Below, in pieces: positions 5,776 through 9,177 of a stretch of DNA of 9,177 nt. Source of the DNA: CAJXCL01 sp964394335. GTDB lineage: Bacteria; Nitrospinota; Nitrospinia; CAJXCL01. Position 1 is the first letter of the stretch. Every line of letters starts with the position of its first letter. The notes beneath the pieces are model-generated. The model was not told the DNA's origin. It did not search any database and saw nothing but the letters and a program-made list of their open reading frames with translations. The translations under genes were made by a program, and so were the position numbers. The stretch covers positions 1 to 9,177 of the forward strand of contig CAYMVZ010000096.1 of assembly GCA_964394335.1 (NCBI GenBank), given 5' to 3'.

Positions 5776-6366
5776 TCAATTGGAAGTATCATTATGAAGA
5801 TGGCGAAGCTCATTCTTGTCATTAATCATCCAGACATCCATAAAAGAATCTTTATCGAGATTTCCAACGGCCATGCAAATAAAGGCGTTTACAGATACCA
5901 GAGGTTTTACCGAATAAGGCCAGCCGATACCCGGCTTTGGATGGCCCTTCGCCTCGGGCGAATAACGAACATGATCTCCACAGTAATATGAGTAAGAAAG
6001 CTTGCTGGAGGGAAACCATTCCATATCATCAAATGGCTCGCTCTCCTTTTCTATTCCGGCATAGATGCCGTGCTCGGAGCGATAGGATTTTTGTAATGTA
6101 TAAATACTGTTGAGACTGTTCTTTACCTCAATTAATGTGTGAGCAGGCATTTTAGTCACAAGATGAGGAACAACCTTCACAATTATCAATGTTAATACAA
6201 AAAAAACTATTGATACGCTTATGAAAATTGTAAGAAAGGACGGTTTTTTTGTACCGTTACCGGTTTTTCGAGATTTGTAAACATGATCTAATATCGTATT
6301 GATAGGGATGCTGAATGCCAGTCCCCCTGCGATAATAATCAAAGCAAAACCAACAAATGAAAACAT
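5776..6366 (-). CDS. Two-TM protein with a type IV pilin-like soluble domain
   Basis: The 196-aa protein has two predicted membrane segments, about residues 3-24 and 45-68, joined by a basic loop (KSRKTGNGTKK). Next come TLIEVKNSLNSIYTLQKSYRSEHGIYA (77-103) and a C-terminal AVGNLDKDSFMDVWMIND (166-183). Both resemble the post-helix and C-terminal parts of type IV pilin-like proteins common in Desulfobacterota (EAKTNLGAIYTAQ..Y..E.G.YA and GNLD.D..DVW.IN). It has no prepilin peptidase site and no N-terminal F/M-TL-E pilin helix, so it is not a standard pilin; the soluble domain is instead carried by a two-helix anchor. No assembly genes are nearby, so the role is unknown. The ATG at 6366 has no visible Shine-Dalgarno, and an inverted repeat ends 11 bases upstream of it. 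Confidence 0.75.
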   Translation of the reverse strand: MFSFVGFALIIIAGGLAFSIPINTILDHVYKSRKTGNGTKKPSFLTIFISVSIVFFVLTLIIVKVVPHLVTKMPAHTLIEVKNSLNSIYTLQKSYRSEHGIYAGIEKESEPFDDMEWFPSSKLSYSYYCGDHVRYSPEAKGHPKPGIGWPYSVKPLVSVNAFICMAVGNLDKDSFMDVWMINDKNELRHLHNDTSN

Positions 6367-6377
6367 ATGTTTAATTG

Positions 6378-6436
6378 AAAGTGTTTAGCGGGCGCTGTCG
6401 CAGCTTGCTATGGGGAAAGTACCCGCTAAACACTTT
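6378..6436. repeat. 15-bp perfect inverted repeat with 29-base loop
   Basis: AAAGTGTTTAGCGGG (6378-6392) and CCCGCTAAACACTTT (6422-6436) are exact reverse complements. The loop contains a second small stem, GCTG (6394-6397) with CAGC (6401-6404). On the - strand the structure lies between the cNMP-binding gene and the pilin-like gene, 11 bases before the latter's ATG. No T-run follows directly, so it is more likely a palindromic mobile repeat, an operator-like site or a leader structure than a simple terminator. Confidence 0.75.
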
Positions 6437-6547
6437 TATCGCATGATATCATTCTCCTGGATATTCCATTCTTAAGGGGCGTGCCATACAATTAGTCTAA
6501 TCGTTTTTCCAACATGTAGTCAAAAATAGACTTGATTCTTTTCAAAA

Positions 6548-7036
6548 TTATTTAAAACCACACTTTTCTAATTGAGTAGAAAATTCCTTTGCATAGTTTG
6601 AAATCTTACCAAATGCTGCGTTCATATTATTGAGGCGTTCTATTAACAACTCAATGAGATAGTTTTTTATTTTATCTTTTAACTTATTAGGAATTGAATT
6701 AAAAAAGTTATTGTTCATTTTTATAGTTAAAACCTCTTCATCTGCAATTACATTAGTAGCTCGAGGGTTTTTTGATAAGAAAGACATTTCACCAAAAGTT
6801 GAACCAGCGTTAAGAGTTGCTAATGGTTTTAACACTCCCCTTTTTTTTATAAGCACAGATCCATAAACAATAATGTAAAGTGGCGAAGAGATTTTACTCT
6901 TAGATCCCTGTGTTATTATATAATCACCTTTTTTAAATTTAACAAGAGATTTACTTAGTTTAGCCAAAAGCTTACTTTCTTTTACAGTACAATGTTTGAA
7001 CATGGGTATTTCTTTAATGATCTTGTATATGTCCAT
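6548..7036 (-). CDS. Stand-alone cyclic-nucleotide-binding domain protein
   Basis: The 162-aa protein is almost entirely one cNMP-binding (CAP effector-like) domain. It opens with DIYKIIKEIPMFKHCTVKESKLLAKL, then the beta-barrel FKKGDYIITQGSKSK..PLYIIVYGSVLI. The phosphate-binding cassette is FGEMSFLSKNPRATNVIA (81-98), in which Glu83 and Arg92, the residues that bind cyclic nucleotide ribose and phosphate, are kept. No helix-turn-helix follows; residues 112-140 form a helix and a short tail ends the protein. It therefore looks like a regulatory or sensor subunit rather than a CRP-type transcription factor, and its partner is not evident. The start is firm: GGGAG lies 6-7 bases upstream of ATG 7036, and a promoter-like pair lies 24-53 bases upstream. 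The gene looks AT-richer than mtaB/dapB and faces away from the + strand pair at 7186-7733. Confidence 0.9.
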   Translation of the reverse strand: MDIYKIIKEIPMFKHCTVKESKLLAKLSKSLVKFKKGDYIITQGSKSKISSPLYIIVYGSVLIKKRGVLKPLATLNAGSTFGEMSFLSKNPRATNVIADEEVLTIKMNNNFFNSIPNKLKDKIKNYLIELLIERLNNMNAAFGKISNYAKEFSTQLEKCGFK

Positions 7037-7059
7037 TAAAATCTCCCAAATAAATTAAA

Positions 7060-7089
7060 ATTATCACACAAATTGCAATCGATTTCCAA
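7060..7089 (-). promoter_or_regulatory. Candidate promoter of the cNMP-binding gene
   Basis: On the - strand TTGGAA (7089-7084) and GATAAT (7065-7060) are separated by 18 bases, and TG one base before the -10 makes it an extended -10. Transcription would begin near 7053, giving a leader of about 17 bases that carries the GGGAG Shine-Dalgarno. The match is reasonable, but the region is AT-rich. Confidence 0.4.
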
Positions 7090-7185
7090 CTTCGAATTTT
7101 TTATCATCTTTTGCTTAAGTTACCCCTTTACAAATCAATTCAACTCTGCTAATTAATTGTCAATATTATCATTAATGATTTCACT

Positions 7186-7347
7186 ATGCCAAAGAAACCT
7201 TCAAAGGGTAAATCCTCAGCATTAGCTGACTATATCCTACCTGCTGTAGATGCAAAATATAATAAAAGATGTAGAACCGCTAAGGATATTGGTATAGAGG
7301 AATTAATCCTCAAAAGATATCCTCCACAACGCATGGTGAAAAAGTGA
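7186..7347 (+). CDS. Small basic protein of 53 aa, unrecognised
   Basis: The ORF from ATG 7186 to TGA 7345-7347 encodes a lysine/arginine-rich 53-residue protein that begins MPKKPSKGKSSALADYILPA and ends PPQRMVKK. It has no membrane segment. Its stop overlaps the GTG of the next gene in a GTGA arrangement, typical of translationally coupled pairs, which is the main reason to believe it. There is no clear Shine-Dalgarno, so translation may start another way or the ORF may be a remnant. A small DNA-binding or toxin-antitoxin partner would be a guess; I see no motif. Confidence 0.45.
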   Translation: MPKKPSKGKSSALADYILPAVDAKYNKRCRTAKDIGIEELILKRYPPQRMVKK

Positions 7348-7733
7348 AAAACAGAACTGAGTTATCACTATCTCCTGAGTGGGTATTTATTTTTCTTCCT
7401 ATTTTAGCAGGCTTTCTTCAGATGAGCTGTCTGACCTATTGTGAGTACTTCTGGAAACCCTCTCCAATGAAATTAGTAGATCCAGACCTCTCTATAATCT
7501 GCTGGCTCTTTTGTAATGCTCTTGGACAAGGCAGCAATCCATCTTTATGGCTAATTTTAGCCTCTATTGGATCAATTTTTTCAATTTTTGCAGGATTGCT
7601 TTTCTGGCTTAGAAGGCACTCTGTAGGCATTTTATTAGCTTTAACAGGAGGAATAATTCTATTACCTCTTGGACTTCTAACGCTAAGTCCAGTTTATGTT
7701 CTTTTAAAGAAAAAGCGATCTTCTTTGGAATAG
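7344..7733 (+). CDS. Small integral membrane protein with three TM segments
   Basis: The 129-aa protein starts at a GTG that overlaps the TGA of the preceding ORF. Hydrophobic segments lie near residues 13-33 (VFIFLPILAGFLQMSCLTY), 67-89 (LWLILASIGSIFSIFAGLLFWL) and 93-120 (SVGILLALTGGIILLPLGLLTLSPVYVLL). A basic KKKRSSLE tail is expected on the cytoplasmic side by the positive-inside rule. The loop between TM1 and TM2 (about 34-64) carries Cys54 and Cys58. I do not recognise a family. Its coupling to the small basic ORF and its divergence from the cNMP-binding gene suggest a local module, but nothing in the sequence shows what it does. Confidence 0.65.
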   Translation: MKNRTELSLSPEWVFIFLPILAGFLQMSCLTYCEYFWKPSPMKLVDPDLSIICWLFCNALGQGSNPSLWLILASIGSIFSIFAGLLFWLRRHSVGILLALTGGIILLPLGLLTLSPVYVLLKKKRSSLE

Positions 7734-7753
7734 AATATTTTAGGGGAAAATGC

Positions 7754-7852
7754 ATGAAAAAAAAGATTTCATTATTTAGCTCAAACAAGAATAGCAAAAA
7801 AAGTAAAAGAAAAGCGTTTACCGAGGAAGAGCACCTTCAATCTTCAATTTAA
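7754..7852 (+). CDS. Possible 32-aa lysine-rich peptide
   Basis: ATG 7754 follows an AGGGG (7742-7746) with 7 bases between, a better Shine-Dalgarno than any other on this strand nearby. It opens a 32-residue frame, MKKKISLFSSNKNSKKSKRK followed by AFTEEEHLQSSI. The start lies 20 bases after the membrane-protein stop, so it could be the third gene of that unit. Its stop overlaps that of the convergent DUF5610-like gene by two bases. There is no recognised motif, and AT-rich DNA makes short lysine-rich ORFs easily, so the ribosome site is the only real support. Confidence 0.35.
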   Translation: MKKKISLFSSNKNSKKSKRKAFTEEEHLQSSI

Positions 7853-8574
7853 ATAGCCGGCTGATTCTCGTTGACGGGATTTCCAGAAGGTTTAAGAAGT
7901 TGTTTTAAGATATTTTCACGAAAGTTGTGAAGACTGTTTAATAGGGGTCCAAAACTATTTTCTCCTGAGGAGTCCTCTTCTACCTGCTGAATTGCGGAAT
8001 CGATAACCGACCGGACCAGTTCCCGGAGGTCCCGGATCATTGAGTTTTCAAGAGTAAACAATTCTTTTTTCAGGCTTTCAAGGCCTTCTACTGTCATTTG
8101 CCCTATATCAGCGTTTGTTTCGGAAAATAATCGACTTAAATAGGATTCAACAGTGGTTTGTTCCATTCTTAGCTCTAAATAATCAATTTCTTCCATTGAT
8201 TCTAGAAGAGAAGTAGCTGCTTGCTCCATATCGATTTCTGAGCCATTGAAGAAACTCCGGGCGATCGGGAAAATTTTGTTAGCCAGAGTGTTAATGGCCG
8301 CCAATTCTTCTTCATTTAGCTCTCCCTGCACACTTAATGAATATTGTGATGCGGCCTTTGCTTCCACGGAAAACCTTTCTTTGGTCGCTCCGTCTTCAAA
8401 TCGGGATTTTTCAGCCGACTCGGAATAGGCCAATTGCTTGTTCGAGGACAAAGTGACCAGATCCCCCTCCCGGGTGCTCAAAGTCAGATTAGTGGATGAG
8501 CTTACATCAATGCTCTTTGTAAAACCGACCTGCTGAAAAGCATGATTGGTAAGTGGTGTAAGAAATGATTCCAT
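7849..8574 (-). CDS. DUF5610-like helical protein
   Basis: The 241-aa protein is soluble, with no signal peptide or membrane segment. Residues 20-50 hold a strand-rich part (SIDVSSSTNLTLSTREGDLVTLSS). Then comes YSLSVQGELNEEELAAINTLANKIFPIARSFFNG (78-111), which matches from memory the core of DUF5610: a VxGELdeeEl...I..IA..FFnG pattern. The rest is acidic and helical, probably coiled coil, with regular Leu/Ile spacing (about 115-200), ending in a polar tail. DUF5610 proteins have no established function. The start ATG 8574 has AGGAG 11 bases upstream, slightly far. It is convergent with the small peptide ORF at 7754-7852 and has about 445 bp of apparently non-coding DNA upstream. The family label is moderately sure; the gene itself is clear. 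Confidence 0.8.
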   Translation of the reverse strand: MESFLTPLTNHAFQQVGFTKSIDVSSSTNLTLSTREGDLVTLSSNKQLAYSESAEKSRFEDGATKERFSVEAKAASQYSLSVQGELNEEELAAINTLANKIFPIARSFFNGSEIDMEQAATSLLESMEEIDYLELRMEQTTVESYLSRLFSETNADIGQMTVEGLESLKKELFTLENSMIRDLRELVRSVIDSAIQQVEEDSSGENSFGPLLNSLHNFRENILKQLLKPSGNPVNENQPAI

Positions 8575-9019
8575 TAATTTATCAACTCCTAATATTAAAC
8601 TATTAGCTTTACTCTATTTTTCGGTAAAAGACCGGATTTTCATTAGTGTTTTAATAATATTTTTCGTATTTATTCGACAGAAAATTTTTGAAAAGAAACG
8701 GGCGGCAACCCTGTTTGGTTTCGGCCATGCCGGATTGGGGATGTTCTTTGAATATCAGGGAGTAGCTAGAGGGGTGAAAAAACGTTATAAAATTAGACAA
8801 TACTGACACCCGGTCATCTAATAGGGTCTATTAAATCAGTGGATTCAGTGAACTTTGAAAAGCATTGTAAAAAAAGGGGCAAGTTTATTTTTAGCGTCAT
8901 TTGAAAATAACAAGTAGTCAAGGATGGATTTAACCTCTTTTTCAATAATATAAATTACGCACTACGTCTCCACATGACTCAGATTGAGTTTTTTGAGTCT
9001 CTTTGTTTATTATGTAATG
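8575..9019. other. 445-bp region with no convincing gene
   Basis: This gap lies upstream of the DUF5610-like gene and downstream of the TPR gene, both on the - strand. On the + strand a frame stays open to 8806 and would encode a hydrophobic helix followed by a basic, Gly-rich tail (RAATLFGFGHAGLGMFFEYQ). Its only ATG (8546) lies inside the DUF5610-like gene and has no ribosome site, so I treat it as a possible remnant. Small palindromes are present: CGGC/GCCG around CAT (near 8722-8733), TAATAG/CTATTA (8819-8833) and ACTCA/TGAGT (8977-8989). I found no recognisable riboswitch, tRNA or -24/-12 promoter. Confidence 0.5.
8977..8994 (+). terminator. Weak terminator-like hairpin
   Basis: ACTCA (8977-8981) and TGAGT (8985-8989) form a 5-bp stem around GAT, followed by five further T (8990-8994), on the + strand. 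A competing fold pairs GACTCA (8976-8981) with TGAGTC (8994-8999). The stem is short and AT-rich and no + strand gene clearly precedes it, so termination is only possible. Confidence 0.25.
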
Positions 9020-9177
9020 TTATTTTACATGGTCTTTTAATATCTTATTGTCTACAATCTTGGAATTGCCAGAAGCAAGCTCTTTGGCTTTTTTGAAGTG
9101 TTCTGAAGCATCGCCATGTTTACCCGTCTTATGCAAGGACAATGCTAAATTAAAATGAGCTTCTGCAAGATTAGGAT
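9020..9177 (-). CDS. C-terminal end of a TPR protein (partial)
   Basis: On the - strand the frame is open from the window edge to a TAA at 9022-9020, giving the last 51 residues. The segment PNLAEAHFNLALSLHKTGKH followed by GDASEHFKKAKELAS has the 34-residue tetratricopeptide pattern: a two-helix repeat with the small-residue and aromatic positions (N-L-A..A, G-x, A..F-K-K-A) that define TPRs. It ends with GNSKIVDNKILKDHVK. TPRs mediate protein-protein contacts; what the rest of the protein does lies outside the window. The next - strand gene, the DUF5610-like one, is 446 bases further on, so the two are probably not one operon. Confidence 0.8.
   Translation of the reverse strand, partial: PNLAEAHFNLALSLHKTGKHGDASEHFKKAKELASGNSKIVDNKILKDHVK

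Noticed and set aside
8690..8775. Riboswitch (c-di-GMP GEMM or similar) suggested by GGGCGGCAACCC and CGGCCATGCCG
   Set aside because: The required conserved motifs and a helix arrangement could not be found, and no gene with a suitable start follows on the + strand.
8546..8806. 86-codon ORF on the + strand as a real gene
   Set aside because: Its only ATG lies antisense within the start of the DUF5610-like gene and has no ribosome site; kept only as a possible remnant.

Overview
The window reads as a chromosomal segment of a Gram-negative bacterium, most likely Desulfobacterota or a relative. Pointers to this are a lipobox lipoprotein, a pilin-like C-terminal domain of a type common in that group, a DUF5610-like protein, and intergenic copies of CGCAGAG-type and GCGAGAATGACA-type short repeats. 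The taxonomic call is an inference from protein style and repeats, not from a marker gene. There is no rRNA, tRNA, CRISPR array, transposase or phage gene.

Left part, + strand (1-1915): the last codons of an upstream gene; an exported SUMF1/FGE-fold protein that lacks the catalytic cysteines; a small lipoprotein overlapping it; and a Bcp/PrxQ peroxiredoxin. The first three sit close together and probably form one transcription unit. Bcp follows after a 122-bp gap.

Middle part, - strand (1936-5575): transcription runs mtaB, then dapB, then a class V aminotransferase. MtaB makes the 2-methylthio group of ms2t6A in tRNA. DapB makes tetrahydrodipicolinate for lysine and peptidoglycan. The aminotransferase has the SufS/NifS fold but lacks the desulfurase cysteine. 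Short dispersed repeats fill both gaps around dapB. The mtaB-dapB gap holds a 99-bp element whose ends are inverted triplets of a 9-nt unit, and the dapB-aminotransferase gap holds a related cluster. MtaB itself carries an extra linker that appears to derive from a further palindromic repeat.

Right-middle part (5576-7852): a repeat-rich gap; a two-TM protein with a pilin-like soluble domain (-); a 15-bp perfect inverted repeat; a stand-alone cyclic-nucleotide-binding protein (-); then, divergently, a 53-codon ORF overlapping a three-TM protein by GTGA, and a possible 32-aa peptide. This block looks AT-richer than mtaB/dapB and holds mostly unrecognised genes.

Right end (7849-9177): a DUF5610-like coiled-coil protein (-), about 445 bp with no convincing gene, and the C-terminus of a TPR protein (-) that runs off the window.

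I see housekeeping genes mixed with lineage-specific small proteins and dispersed repeats. I do not see evidence for a defence, secretion or biosynthetic system. The most distinctive signals are the 9-nt-phased repeat elements around dapB and the repeat-derived insertion inside mtaB.
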